This document shows positions 9,818 to 19,250 of a DNA stretch of 64,000 bases, piece by piece (the stretch's first letter is position 1; each line of letters opens with the position of its first letter). The notes under the pieces were generated by a model. That model made no database searches, had not been told where the DNA came from, and was given only the letters and a program-made list of their open reading frames with translations. Origin of the DNA: Kineobactrum sediminis (GTDB taxonomy: Bacteria; Pseudomonadota; Gammaproteobacteria; Pseudomonadales; Halieaceae); NCBI RefSeq assembly GCF_002868715.1, contig NZ_PKLZ01000007.1, forward strand, positions 297,314 to 361,313. The letters run 5' to 3'. A program made the translations under genes and the position numbers.

Positions 9818-10999
9818 TCAGATCAGTTCTATTGCAACCGCAGTGGCCTCGCCGCCACCAATACACAGGGCTGCCACGCCGCGCTTTTTACCCTGCTTTT
9901 GCAGGGCGTACATCAGGCTGACGATAATGCGCGACCCGGTGGAACCGATAGGATGGCCCTGGGCACAGGCACCGCCATGCACGTTGACTTTGGCGTGGTC
10001 CAGGCCCAGGTCCTGCATTGCGAGCATGGTCACCATGGCGAAGGCTTCGTTGATTTCAAACAGGTCAACATCCGCCACGCTCCAGCCTGTCCTGGCGAAC
10101 AGTTTGTTAATCGCACCAATCGGCGCAATCGTGAACTCGGAGGGATGCTGGCTATGGCGGGCATGGGCAACAATCCGGGCCATCGGTTGCAGGCTGCGGC
10201 GCTCGGCTTCGCTGGCTGACATCAATACCAGGGCACTGGCGCCGTCGGAAATCGAGCTGCTGTTGGCGGCGGTAATCGTCCCCTCTTTGGCAAACGCGGG
10301 ACGCAGATTCGGAATTTTTTCAACGGCGGCCTTGTGCGGTTGCTCGTCATCGCTGACAACGGTGTCGCCACCGCGGCCTCGCACCGTTACCGGGGCAATT
10401 TCAGCGGCCAGGGAGCCATCATCGATGGCTGTTTTTGCGCGATTCAGTGACTCAATGGCAAAGGCGTCCATTTGTTCCCGGGTAAGCCCGCGCGAGTCGG
10501 CCGTTTCCTGGGCAAAACTGCCCATTGCGCGCCCGCTATCGGCGTCTTCCAGGCCATCGATAAACATGTGGTCCATCAGTTTGGCGTGGCCACTGCGCAC
10601 GCCACCGCGAGCGCCGGGAAGCAGGTGCGGCGCGTTGGTCATGCTCTCCATGCCACCGGTGACAACAACCTGGTTGGTACCGGCAACGATACTGTCGTAG
10701 CCAAAAATGGTCGCTTGCATGCCGCTGCCGCACAGCTTGTTGAGCGTGACAGCGCCGGCTGCATCAGGAATGCCCGCACCGCGGGCAGCCTGGCGTGCCG
10801 GACCCTGCTTGAGCCCAGCGGGTAGCACGCAGCCCATGAAAATTTCATCAATATCGGTCGCGGCCACGCCGCTGCGCTCGAGGGCAGCGGCGATAGCGGT
10901 GCTGCCCAGTTCCGGTGCGGTTACGGCAGACAAACTGCCCTGGAGGCCGCCCATCGGGGTGCGGGCGCCGCTGACGATAACGACAGATTCCTGGCTCAT
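9818..10999 (-). CDS. Acetyl-CoA C-acetyltransferase (thiolase)
   Basis: This 393-residue classical thiolase has the nucleophilic Cys in NKLCGSGMQA, the active-site His in GHPIGSTGSR and the second Cys in ALCIGGGEA, so it is catalytically complete, unlike the two thiolase-like proteins at 2.4-4.6 kb. It would cleave 3-ketoacyl-CoA or condense two acetyl-CoA. The start at 10999 (MSQES) is chosen because an upstream extension of 62 residues is low in thiolase character and overlaps the untranslated leader of this gene. It shares a strand with ribB and with the AraC-type regulator upstream. Confidence 0.9.
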   Translation of the reverse strand: MSQESVVIVSGARTPMGGLQGSLSAVTAPELGSTAIAAALERSGVAATDIDEIFMGCVLPAGLKQGPARQAARGAGIPDAAGAVTLNKLCGSGMQATIFGYDSIVAGTNQVVVTGGMESMTNAPHLLPGARGGVRSGHAKLMDHMFIDGLEDADSGRAMGSFAQETADSRGLTREQMDAFAIESLNRAKTAIDDGSLAAEIAPVTVRGRGGDTVVSDDEQPHKAAVEKIPNLRPAFAKEGTITAANSSSISDGASALVLMSASEAERRSLQPMARIVAHARHSQHPSEFTIAPIGAINKLFARTGWSVADVDLFEINEAFAMVTMLAMQDLGLDHAKVNVHGGACAQGHPIGSTGSRIIVSLMYALQKQGKKRGVAALCIGGGEATAVAIELI

Positions 11000-11102
11000 A
11001 GAATACACTTCCGGCTGATTACTAAAACGTGTGATACGGGCGGGACGCAATCCCGGCCCTTGAGTAAAGCGGGCCACATTAAGCCACAGACCGACAGTCG
11101 AC

Positions 11103-12158
11103 TCAAGGTAGCTTCCGGTATCCCGGAGCCGGTGCGGTCCATTGACCGGCATCGGCAAGGGAGTCCTCCGTGACCTGGGGGGCAAACAGTTTTCCGCGCA
11201 CGGCGGCGCGGTAGGCTCCCGGTGTCACGCCGTTAAAACGACGAAACAGCCGCGAAAAATAGCTGACATCCTGCAGGCCCAGCTGCCAGGCAATTTCACT
11301 GATACTCAGGTTGCTGCGACGCAGTAGCTCCCGTGCGTTATTGCTGCGCAGGGTATTGAGGTAGGTTAGCGGACTCAGTCCGGTAGCCTGGCGAAAACGC
11401 CGGTTCAAGGTGCGTGGGCTGATGCCGAGTTCAGCGGCAAGCTGGTTGATTGTCACCGGGCGGTGCAAATGCGCCTGCAACCAGAGTTGTGCCTGAAGTA
11501 CGGTTTCGTCGTGATGACTGGTCCGGGGCTGGTCCTGCCAGGCAGCGGAGCGAAACGGCTGGCGAATTTCCGGTGAAAACTGGTGTTCCACCGCGCGGGC
11601 AATACGGCTGCCATACCAGTCCTCGACAATGTGAACGCAGAAGTCGGCAATGGAATTAACGCTGCCAACACAATAAATACTGCTACTTTGAGTAATGAGG
11701 TGCCGGGTTTTCAGGTCCACATCGGGGTAGCGTTTGCGGAAACGCTCAAAGTCGTTCCAGTGGGTGGTGGCCGGTCGCCCTTGCAGTAGATTTGCCTCGG
11801 CGAGGAGGCTACTGGCAGTGCCCACGCTGCAAATTCGGGTTCCCGCCGCAGCGATGTCTGCCAGGGTCGGTAGCCAGCTCCTGCAAACGGCCAGGGTCGG
11901 CAAAGGGTTGCGCCAGATAGCCGGCAACAGAAGCAGGTCCAGCATTGGCAGCTTATCCCGCTGTGCGGTGGTATGAAGGGTCAGGCCGCTGGCGAGCGTG
12001 ACTGCGCCAATGGCCTCGCCCGCCAGCAGGAACTCCACTTGTGGTGCCCTGCGATCGGCGCCACGCGCCATCTGCCCGGCAGCACCCATTATCTCCATGG
12101 GCAGGGTCAGGCTGGAGGCCAGCGCATCCGGATAAACAAGGGCTGCAACGGTATACAT
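11103..12158 (-). CDS. GlxA-family AraC-type transcriptional regulator (DJ-1/PfpI-like domain plus HTH)
   Basis: The 351-residue protein has an N-terminal DJ-1/PfpI-like domain (residues about 1-190, including a GTRICSVGTASSLLA elbow and a GRPATTHW segment). A C-terminal double helix-turn-helix AraC domain covers about residues 235-335, ending with the recognisable QDVSYFSRLFRRFNGVTP signature. It is a DNA-binding activator or repressor with an unknown ligand. It is divergent from fabY (12304) and lies 103 bases upstream of the thiolase-ribB pair on the same strand, either of which could be its target. Confidence 0.88.
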   Translation of the reverse strand: MYTVAALVYPDALASSLTLPMEIMGAAGQMARGADRRAPQVEFLLAGEAIGAVTLASGLTLHTTAQRDKLPMLDLLLLPAIWRNPLPTLAVCRSWLPTLADIAAAGTRICSVGTASSLLAEANLLQGRPATTHWNDFERFRKRYPDVDLKTRHLITQSSSIYCVGSVNSIADFCVHIVEDWYGSRIARAVEHQFSPEIRQPFRSAAWQDQPRTSHHDETVLQAQLWLQAHLHRPVTINQLAAELGISPRTLNRRFRQATGLSPLTYLNTLRSNNARELLRRSNLSISEIAWQLGLQDVSYFSRLFRRFNGVTPGAYRAAVRGKLFAPQVTEDSLADAGQWTAPAPGYRKLP

Positions 12159-12303
12159 GCACTCTGATCCTGCGTTCAGGCAAGGAGGAAGATTGTGAGT
12201 GACCAGAATAGCATATTATGTGGCTGAAACAGCCTAGGATATTTACGTTGTGCACCCTTACACTGCAGCCCACTAAAACCTCTTCAGTTACCAGGAGATT
12301 CAA

Positions 12304-14166
12304 ATGGCCCAGCAGCGGTTACCCGTCATCGTTGGTTTTGGCGGCGTTAACGGTGCCGGTCGGGTATCCGGCCACCACGCTTACCGGCGCATGGTTCACG
12401 ATGCACTGACCACTCCCGAGCGAGCTCGTACACTGGCATCCCTCGCCCAGCTCATGGGTGTTGCCGACACCGCCGACAACGAGCGTTTCATTCTCGACCA
12501 TACGTTGATCAGGCGAGTAGAGAACAACCATTTCGATCCCGATGCGGTAGGCTGGAATCAACGCCTGACTGCGACCGGGGAGGACCAACGCCTGACCTTT
12601 ACGCTCAGGCGACAACAGATTCCAGGGGTTATCCCCAACAACTGGATAATAACACCACTGTCTGCCAGCCACGTTACTGTGCAGGTTCAGGGCCAGCTGG
12701 ACCTGCTGCTGCCCACTCTGCGTGAGTTTGAAGTCAAGGCGGCGGGGCAGCTTCCCGCCGGCTTTGATCCGGGCACCCTGTATCAGTCCAGAAATCACCC
12801 GCGCGGCCTGCAGATGATGGTATACGCCGCATCCGACGCCCTGGGCAGCCTTGGCATCAGCTGGGATACCCTGCAGCAACGGGTAGCGGCGGACAAGATC
12901 AGTGTCTATGCAGGCAGTGCCATGGGGCAGCTGGATAATGCCGGGGCCGGTGGCATGCTCAAGGCCCGTTATAACGGCCAGCGGGTGACCTCCAAATTCT
13001 GCCCCCTGGGGCTGGCCGAAATGCCGGCTGACTTCGTTAACGCCTACGTGCTGGGTAGCCTTGGTGCCACCGGCGCCACATTGGGGGCCTGCGCATCCTT
13101 CCTGTATAACCTGCGCCTGGGGATCGAGGATATTCGCAGCGGTCGTGCCCGGGTGGCTTTTATCGGTTCCTCCGAGGCCCCGGTTAACCCGGAAGTCATG
13201 GAAGGATACGGGGCCATGGGGGCGCTGGCCTCGGACAAGGACCTGCGGGAACTGGATGGCCTGGCCGCGGATGCCAGCCCGGATCACCGCCGTGCCTGCC
13301 GGCCCTTTGCGGAAAACTGCGGCTTTACCATCGCCGAGTCCGCGCAGATGGTGGTGTTGTTTGACGACGCGCTGGCAATGGAACTCGGTGCCACGGTCTA
13401 CGGCGCCGCCACCGATGTCTTCGTCAACGCAGACGGCTACAAGAAATCCATTTCCGGTCCCGGGGTCGGCAACTACATTACCATGGCCAAGGCCGTGGCC
13501 GCGGCCCGGGCGATGCTCGGTGAGCGCGCCATGAGGGAGGGTGGGCTGGTACAGGCGCACGGCACCGGTACACCGCAAAACCGGGTCACCGAATCACAGA
13601 TACTGTCGGCTACAGCCAGGGCGTTTGGTATCGACCAGTGGCCGGTAGCGGCACTGAAGTGTTACCTGGGCCACTCACTGGGCTCGGCCTCGGGTGACCA
13701 GGTGACCGCCACCCTGGGTATCTGGTCCGGTGGGCTTATTCCCGGCATCAGCACCATCGATGCGCTGGCCGACGATGTCTGTCGCGATAATCTCGCCTTC
13801 ACCCTCAAGCACACCCAACAGGACACACAAGAGCAGCATTACGCAATTATCAATTCCAAGGGGTTCGGCGGTAACAATGCCTCAGCCACTATGTTGAGTC
13901 CCGGTGCGACCGGCCGGATGTTGCAGCGCCGGTACGGCGCCCAGGGCTGGCAGCAGTGGCAGCGCGCCAATGAAAGCGTGCGCGAGAACCAGCGCGATTA
14001 TGACGATGCCATGATCGCCGGCAAGGTGGCGCCCACCTACCGCTTTGATTACGGCGTACTCGGTGATGCCGATGTCAGCGTGGGAGACCGCGCCATGCAG
14101 GTGGGTAACTACCATATTGACCTGGACCTCGCCAATCCTTATCAGGACATGTCGGTCGGGGAATGA
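12304..14166 (+). CDS. fabY: Beta-ketoacyl-ACP synthase FabY
   Basis: The 620-residue single-gene ketoacyl synthase is much longer than FabB/FabF (about 410) and matches the length and N-terminal LPVIVGFGG segment of Pseudomonas FabY. The Cys-His-His triad is present: Cys263 in LGACASFLYNL, His419 in QAHGTGTP, and His457 in LGHSLGSASG. FabY starts fatty-acid synthesis by condensing acetyl-CoA with malonyl-ACP in organisms that do not rely on FabH. AGGAG precedes the ATG. It is transcribed alone and ends before a bidirectional terminator at 14206. Confidence 0.85.
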   Translation: MAQQRLPVIVGFGGVNGAGRVSGHHAYRRMVHDALTTPERARTLASLAQLMGVADTADNERFILDHTLIRRVENNHFDPDAVGWNQRLTATGEDQRLTFTLRRQQIPGVIPNNWIITPLSASHVTVQVQGQLDLLLPTLREFEVKAAGQLPAGFDPGTLYQSRNHPRGLQMMVYAASDALGSLGISWDTLQQRVAADKISVYAGSAMGQLDNAGAGGMLKARYNGQRVTSKFCPLGLAEMPADFVNAYVLGSLGATGATLGACASFLYNLRLGIEDIRSGRARVAFIGSSEAPVNPEVMEGYGAMGALASDKDLRELDGLAADASPDHRRACRPFAENCGFTIAESAQMVVLFDDALAMELGATVYGAATDVFVNADGYKKSISGPGVGNYITMAKAVAAARAMLGERAMREGGLVQAHGTGTPQNRVTESQILSATARAFGIDQWPVAALKCYLGHSLGSASGDQVTATLGIWSGGLIPGISTIDALADDVCRDNLAFTLKHTQQDTQEQHYAIINSKGFGGNNASATMLSPGATGRMLQRRYGAQGWQQWQRANESVRENQRDYDDAMIAGKVAPTYRFDYGVLGDADVSVGDRAMQVGNYHIDLDLANPYQDMSVGE

Positions 14167-14205
14167 GAAAACCAAAGAACCAGGCCCCGAACAGCAGCGC
14201 ATAAA

Positions 14206-14227
14206 AAAGCAGCCCGGAGGCTGCTTT
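14206..14227 (-). terminator. Rho-independent terminator between fabY and the TonB receptor
   Basis: A perfect 9-bp stem (AAAGCAGCC / GGCTGCTTT) encloses a 4-base loop (CGGA). On the minus strand it is followed by a run of T, making a strong terminator for the receptor gene. The hairpin also lies just after the fabY stop, so it may stop both transcripts. Confidence 0.8.
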
Positions 14228-14247
14228 AGAGGGTGCTGCCAGGTGGC

Positions 14248-16569
14248 CTACAGGTTGTAGGTCACCTCCAGACCGATGCGACGTCCCTTGGACAAGGGTG
14301 CGAAGGTGCCTCCAAGGGGGACGCCGAAGATATCATTGGGCAGCTGGGTATCGTTGCCGTGCAGGACTTCGTCCAGCAGGTTGCGACCGTACAGGGAAAA
14401 GACCCAGTGGCCGTCGTTACTGTAAAAATCCAGGCCGCCATCAATCCGCTTCTGCTCGTTGAGTACGCCCAGGTTATTGTCGGTGTACGCTGAATCATCG
14501 CGATAGGAATAGCTGATTCGCGATGCCATGTAACCCCAGCTACCCAGTTCCAGGTCATGATTCAGGCCGACTGTGTAGGTGAGGTCCGCCGCGCGTGGCA
14601 GGTCCAGATCCTTGTCTTCGCCATCAATGACACCGTCACCGTTGAGGTCGACCAGTACCTTGTCATAGCTGGCATCCAGGGCACCAACAGACGCGAGAAG
14701 GACCAGGTTATCCGTAAGGGGATAGGTTGCATCCACCTCGACACCAAAAATCGTGGCTTCTGCGGTGTTGCGAACCAGCTGAATAACCCCTATCGGGCCC
14801 GGCAGGTTGATTTCACGCTGCATGTCATCGACCTGGTTATAGAATATAGCCGCGTTCAGGATACCGCGACCGCCAAAGGATGACTTGTAACCAAATTCGA
14901 TGGTTTCAGCGGTTTCCTGATCGAAGGGCCCGGGGGTGTCGGCAGGGTTGAAGGAGGTGTTGCGCATGTTATAGCCACCGGAGCGGGTGCCCTCGCTGTA
15001 ATGGCCATAGACCATGGAATCATCGTTCAGCGTATAGGTAAATCCTACTTTCGGCGAAAAGCTATACCAGGTGTCCTCGTCCACGAAATCAAAGTTGCAG
15101 TCGCTTCTCAGGACGTTATTGCAGGCCTCATCAAGTGTAACCGACGGAAGCGGTACCGCAGCCGGAAAATCTGTAGAAATATTGCGGCTGAGTGAAGCGA
15201 TTTCGGTGTCTTTATCTTCTTCCGAATAACGTGCACCAACAGTTAAGGTCAGTCTGTCGGTCAGGTCATAGTCGAGACTTGCAAAAACACCCCAGGTTTC
15301 CGTATTGAGGTTGCCGCCGCCATCAAATCTTGCAAAGGGTTTGACGCCACCGGTCAAGAAACCAACCATATCCCGGCGTTCGTGATAGTTTATTTCACTG
15401 TCGAAAAAGAACACGCCCGTAGTGACGTTATACCGATCTGCAAATAAACCGTTGTAGCGTAACTCATTGCTCACCTGCTCGTATTCGAGCCAGGAGGGCG
15501 CATGGAAAACCCACCGTGGCTGGGCATCAATATCACCGACGCCGGTAGCACTATAATCGCGCCAGCCAAAAATATTGGTAACCGTGCCATCGCCGAAGCC
15601 TACATCCCAGTCGGCCTGTGCGGTAAAGGCGTTGGTTTCATTATCCTGGGAACCGGGTTCGTCAATGGAGGCGCCAAAGCTCTCGCGATCAAAATTGGCG
15701 GGAGTACCGGGAACACCAGACCCGTTGGTATGGCTTTGTGCAATAGGGCCATCGCCGCTCACTTCGCTGTATTCGTAACGCAGGGTCACTTCAAGCGCAT
15801 CGGTCGGGGTCAGTACCACGACGGGGCGGAACATGGTCTGCCTGATTGCGCCGACGTCCTCGCCATCAAACTGGTTTTCGATAAAGCCATCATCGTCGTT
15901 GTGATAGGCCGTTAGCCTGGCGCCCATCCAGTCTGTTACCGGACCGCCAACGCTGCCCATGATGTAACGGCTGGCCCCGCCTTCGGGACCCTGGTCAATG
16001 GCCGCACGGATGCTGGCTTCCAGCTCCTCCCCTGGCTTTTTGCTATTGAGCAGCACCGCACCCCCGGTTACGTTGCGACCAAAAAGTGTGCCCTGGGGGC
16101 CGCGCAGTACTTCGATGCTTTCCAGATCAAAGGTATCAAACAGGATGCCGCTGTTGAGACCGATATACACACCATCGACAATGACCCCTACGGTGGGATC
16201 AATACCGGGGATGGAGCTGTTGACCCCGAGGCCGCGTATGGAGAAGTTGGCGGTGCCCCGAGCGGTACCGACATCGTCCAGGGCCACGTTGGGCAGGCGC
16301 ACGGCAATGTTGGTGAGATCGCGGATCTTGAGCGCATCAATCTGGTCGGCACCCAACGCCGAGATCGCCAGCGGTACATCCTGCGAACCCTCTTCGCGCT
16401 TACGGGCCGTTACCACGACTTCCTCAAGCAGCGCCGAGGTGCCACGACGTACTTCCTGTGCCTGTGTTCCGGCAACCATGGTAGTGGCCATGACGGAACC
16501 CAGCAGAGCGGCAATGCCCGCCGCCAGGGGGCGTTTCTGCAGGGTTTGAGATTTTTTTGTGCTTATCAT
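14248..16569 (-). CDS. TonB-dependent outer-membrane receptor
   Basis: The 773-residue precursor has a basic N-terminus and hydrophobic signal peptide (cleavage after about residue 37, near AQA). A TonB-box-like EEVVVTARKREE follows, then a plug domain (residues about 55-170, with LRGPQGTLFGRN) and a 22-strand barrel ending in a terminal hydrophobic residue pattern (LEVTYNL). The plug and barrel type is common in aquatic and sphingomonad-like bacteria that take up hydrophobic or plant-derived compounds. The ligand is unknown. AAGGAG lies upstream of the ATG. It may import substrates for the acyl-CoA or steroid genes nearby, but nothing in the sequence proves this. Confidence 0.92.
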   Translation of the reverse strand: MISTKKSQTLQKRPLAAGIAALLGSVMATTMVAGTQAQEVRRGTSALLEEVVVTARKREEGSQDVPLAISALGADQIDALKIRDLTNIAVRLPNVALDDVGTARGTANFSIRGLGVNSSIPGIDPTVGVIVDGVYIGLNSGILFDTFDLESIEVLRGPQGTLFGRNVTGGAVLLNSKKPGEELEASIRAAIDQGPEGGASRYIMGSVGGPVTDWMGARLTAYHNDDDGFIENQFDGEDVGAIRQTMFRPVVVLTPTDALEVTLRYEYSEVSGDGPIAQSHTNGSGVPGTPANFDRESFGASIDEPGSQDNETNAFTAQADWDVGFGDGTVTNIFGWRDYSATGVGDIDAQPRWVFHAPSWLEYEQVSNELRYNGLFADRYNVTTGVFFFDSEINYHERRDMVGFLTGGVKPFARFDGGGNLNTETWGVFASLDYDLTDRLTLTVGARYSEEDKDTEIASLSRNISTDFPAAVPLPSVTLDEACNNVLRSDCNFDFVDEDTWYSFSPKVGFTYTLNDDSMVYGHYSEGTRSGGYNMRNTSFNPADTPGPFDQETAETIEFGYKSSFGGRGILNAAIFYNQVDDMQREINLPGPIGVIQLVRNTAEATIFGVEVDATYPLTDNLVLLASVGALDASYDKVLVDLNGDGVIDGEDKDLDLPRAADLTYTVGLNHDLELGSWGYMASRISYSYRDDSAYTDNNLGVLNEQKRIDGGLDFYSNDGHWVFSLYGRNLLDEVLHGNDTQLPNDIFGVPLGGTFAPLSKGRRIGLEVTYNL

Positions 16570-16915
16570 GCTCGTACTCCTTATTTTTAAATAAAATCTG
16601 CTTGATCGTTCCTGTCGCTAATCCTTTGCGCCGCGCCGCGCTGCTTTCAGGGTCAGGTAGGGAAGTGTGGTGCATTTTCTCGGGATCAACAAGTCAAGCC
16701 AGGGCAACTTTTATTATGGGCTCCGGCTTAAGTTTACACTTTAAACATCAGGCCACACCGGAGCAAAGTGTACTACCGTAAAAATTACCATCAGTTGCAG
16801 TTGCCGCGGCGCCGAATAACGGTGTGGTATACGTGGGTTGAAACGTGGATTTCCCTGCACGGGGGACTGACTGCTATCATGCGCCATTGAAATGCTACTG
16901 GGTCTCCTCAATACC
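16570..16915. other. Divergent intergenic region, TonB receptor / ydjA
   Basis: These 346 bases separate two divergent genes and must carry both promoters. There are AT-rich patches near 16590 and 16730-16750 (a palindrome-like TTTACACTTTAAAC) but no pair of boxes I would call a promoter. No coding ORF is supported. Confidence 0.4.
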
Positions 16916-17473
16916 ATGCCGGATATTCTGCAATTTCTCCAGAGCCGCAATTCCGCACCTCGCCTGACCGATCCAGCACCGGATGCCGACCAGACAGCAG
17001 AGCTGGTATGCGCCGCACTGCGCGCGCCTGATCATGCCTGGTTGCGCCCCTGGCGCTTCATTTCCATCCGCGGTGAGCGCAGGGAGGATTTTGGCGAGGT
17101 GCTGGAACGGTGCCTGCTCAGTCGCGACCCGACGGCTGACAGTTCGGTGCGCGAGCGAGCTCGCGCCGCGCCCCTGAGGGCACCGTTGTTGATGGTCGTT
17201 GTGGCCACCCTGCGCGAACACCCCAAAGTCCCTTTTGCGGAACAGCGCTTGTCGGCCGGGTGTGCCGCACACGCCATACTGCTGGCGGCGGAGAGCCTCG
17301 GCTACGCGGGGATCTGGCGTACCGGTGACGCCGCATCCGACCCCTCCGTACGCGGCGCCCTGGGGCTCGAGACTCACGAGGAGGTTGTTGCCTTCCTGTA
17401 TCTGGGCACCCGGGACAGCAATCCCAAGAACCTGCCCGCGCTTGATCCCGACGACTTTCTCAGCAGCTGGTAG
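16916..17473 (+). CDS. ydjA: YdjA-type nitroreductase-family protein
   Basis: The 185-residue protein is a compact nitroreductase. It has an N-terminal SRNSAPRLTDPAP segment, APDHAWLRPWRF, an ARAAPLRAPLL strand, LSAGCAAHA and a GIWRTGDA segment, all in the order seen in E. coli YdjA. The start at 16916 is chosen over the ATG at 16892 because the protein then aligns with the YdjA N-terminus. It binds FMN as a dimer; the physiological substrate of the family is unclear. The following dienoyl-CoA isomerase gene begins 57 bases downstream. Confidence 0.85.
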   Translation: MPDILQFLQSRNSAPRLTDPAPDADQTAELVCAALRAPDHAWLRPWRFISIRGERREDFGEVLERCLLSRDPTADSSVRERARAAPLRAPLLMVVVATLREHPKVPFAEQRLSAGCAAHAILLAAESLGYAGIWRTGDAASDPSVRGALGLETHEEVVAFLYLGTRDSNPKNLPALDPDDFLSSW

Positions 17474-17529
17474 GCGACCGCTGTAGCGACCAATACATCA
17501 ACTACAACAAGAGTATGGGAGTACCCCGA

Positions 17530-18345
17530 ATGAATATCCCGGAATTTACAACGCTGGCTGTTTCCGTTGATGAGCAGGTGGCAACGGTCGCGCTCAACCG
17601 GCCCGACAAAGCCAATTCGATGAGCGAGGCCATGTGGCCCGAACTTCAGGCCTGTTTTGAGTGGCTCGATGCCGAACCCACAGTGAGGGTTGTCATCCTG
17701 GCGGGTAATGGCAAACACTTCTGCGCGGGACTGGACCTGACCATGTTCAGTGGCCTCGGCGGCAACTCCAGTGACCCGGCACGCCAGGCAGAGACGCTGC
17801 GGCGCAATGTACTGCGCATGCAGGACAACCTGAGCGCCATTGAAAAATGCCGCAAGCCGGTGCTGGCGGCGATCCACAATACCTGTATCGGCGGCGGGGT
17901 GGACCTGGTGTGCTGTTGCGATATGCGTTACGCCAGCGCTGACGCCTGGTTTGCCATTCGCGAAATTGATATTGGCATGACCGCCGACGTTGGCACCCTG
18001 CAACGCTTGCCAAAACTGATCCCCGATGGCATCACCCGTGAACTGGCCTATACGGGCCGCACCATGGAAGCGACCGAAGCGCGTGAGGTGGGCTTTATCA
18101 ACAGGGTCTATGAAGATCGTGAAACCCTGCTGCGCGAAGTCACCGCCATTGCCCGGGACATTGCCGGAAAATCACCGCTGGCAGTGCGCGGCAGTAAGGA
18201 AATGCTGGTTTATAGCCGTGATCACAGCGTGCAGGACGGGCTCAACCATATTGCCACCTGGAATGCCGGCATGATGAGCCAGGCGGATCTGCTGGCAGGC
18301 ATTCAGGCCCAGGCAGAAAAACAACAGGCGCATTACGAAGACTGA
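17530..18345 (+). CDS. Delta3,5-delta2,4-dienoyl-CoA isomerase-like crotonase
   Basis: The 271-residue crotonase has FCAGLDLTMF at the oxyanion hole. Its GGGVDLVCCCDMRY, IREIDIG and TADVGTLQRLPK segments match the ECH1 subfamily, in which one Asp and one Glu plus a second Asp catalyse 1,5-proton transfer. It would isomerise dienoyl-CoA intermediates from odd-position double bonds. The ATG at 17530 is preferred to 17515 because GGGAG sits 8 bases upstream of it. Confidence 0.85.
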   Translation: MNIPEFTTLAVSVDEQVATVALNRPDKANSMSEAMWPELQACFEWLDAEPTVRVVILAGNGKHFCAGLDLTMFSGLGGNSSDPARQAETLRRNVLRMQDNLSAIEKCRKPVLAAIHNTCIGGGVDLVCCCDMRYASADAWFAIREIDIGMTADVGTLQRLPKLIPDGITRELAYTGRTMEATEAREVGFINRVYEDRETLLREVTAIARDIAGKSPLAVRGSKEMLVYSRDHSVQDGLNHIATWNAGMMSQADLLAGIQAQAEKQQAHYED

Positions 18346-18398
18346 CCCGGCAAGGGCGAGTCTTCATAATGGATCCCGCTTGAGGTTCGTCCCGGGCC

Positions 18399-19187
18399 TC
18401 AGGGGTTGCCCGGCCAATCTTCCATCGCAATGAAGGGGTGAAAGGCAAGGGCAATGCCTTCCTTGACGAAGTTGGTATTCTCAAGGATGTTGCGGCGACG
18501 GATGTAGCGGCCCGTTGAGGAGCGCGCATCGATGGCGTCGGTGGCGTCCAGGCCGCCGCGACTGGCGAATAAACGCTGCAACTCCATATCGTAAACACTG
18601 ATCTGCAGCGAGGCTACGGAGGCACCCTGGGACCAGTCAAAGTCTGACGACACACCGCTTCCCGGACCTTGCAGAGATGGCTTGCGGCTCACCCCATCCC
18701 AGCGCGCAATATGTTTCATGCCGCCGCTGAATGGCACCTCAAACTCGACCAGGTCGGTAAATACGAAGGCGTCCAGCTGTGTGGTTTTGCGCAGCTCATC
18801 GCGCACACTCTGCATTATCTGGCTGAAGGTGCTCATGTTCACCCGACCGGTAGTGGGGTCCAGCGGGTTGCCAAAAGCGCGCACGGCAGTGTTCCATTGC
18901 TGGATGAAGTCACGCTGGGGCAATACCTTGTAGCCCTGTTCCTTGAGGTAGGCCGCAACCATGCTGTCAACTCGTGGTGCCTCCTTGTCCAGATACAGGC
19001 GGGAGGGAGGACCCAGATTAACGTGGGGGATAATGACTGTCTTGACTTCTTGCTGTGCGAGCTTTTCCTGGTCAAGCTCATAGGCAAAAACCGTGGGGTT
19101 GTAAGTTGGCGTACTACTACAGGCCATCAGTCCAAACGCAATCACGGCGAGAGTGGCGAGTCGGCCCGGGATAGTGAAGTAACGCAT
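18399..19187 (-). CDS. Predicted outer-membrane or periplasmic lipoprotein, unknown function
   Basis: The 262-residue precursor has a lipoprotein signal peptide with lipobox GLMAC and the lipidated Cys at residue 23, followed by Ser-Ser, which is compatible with outer-membrane sorting. The mature part alternates helices and strands and shows no catalytic motif that I recognise. The start at 19187 gives a proper signal sequence; the longer in-frame start at 19379 would bury it. It is convergent with the isomerase gene and divergent from the esterase gene. Confidence 0.75.
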   Translation of the reverse strand: MRYFTIPGRLATLAVIAFGLMACSSTPTYNPTVFAYELDQEKLAQQEVKTVIIPHVNLGPPSRLYLDKEAPRVDSMVAAYLKEQGYKVLPQRDFIQQWNTAVRAFGNPLDPTTGRVNMSTFSQIMQSVRDELRKTTQLDAFVFTDLVEFEVPFSGGMKHIARWDGVSRKPSLQGPGSGVSSDFDWSQGASVASLQISVYDMELQRLFASRGGLDATDAIDARSSTGRYIRRRNILENTNFVKEGIALAFHPFIAMEDWPGNP

Positions 19188-19250
19188 AGTGGCTCCAGTT
19201 GGTTTATAGTTCGCGCATGGTAGCAAAATCTCGTTGGGGAGACAGGTAAA

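Noticed and set aside
12319..13578. 419-residue minus-strand ORF opposite fabY
   Set aside because: Antisense to a gene with an intact Cys-His-His triad; composition is typical of a shadow frame.
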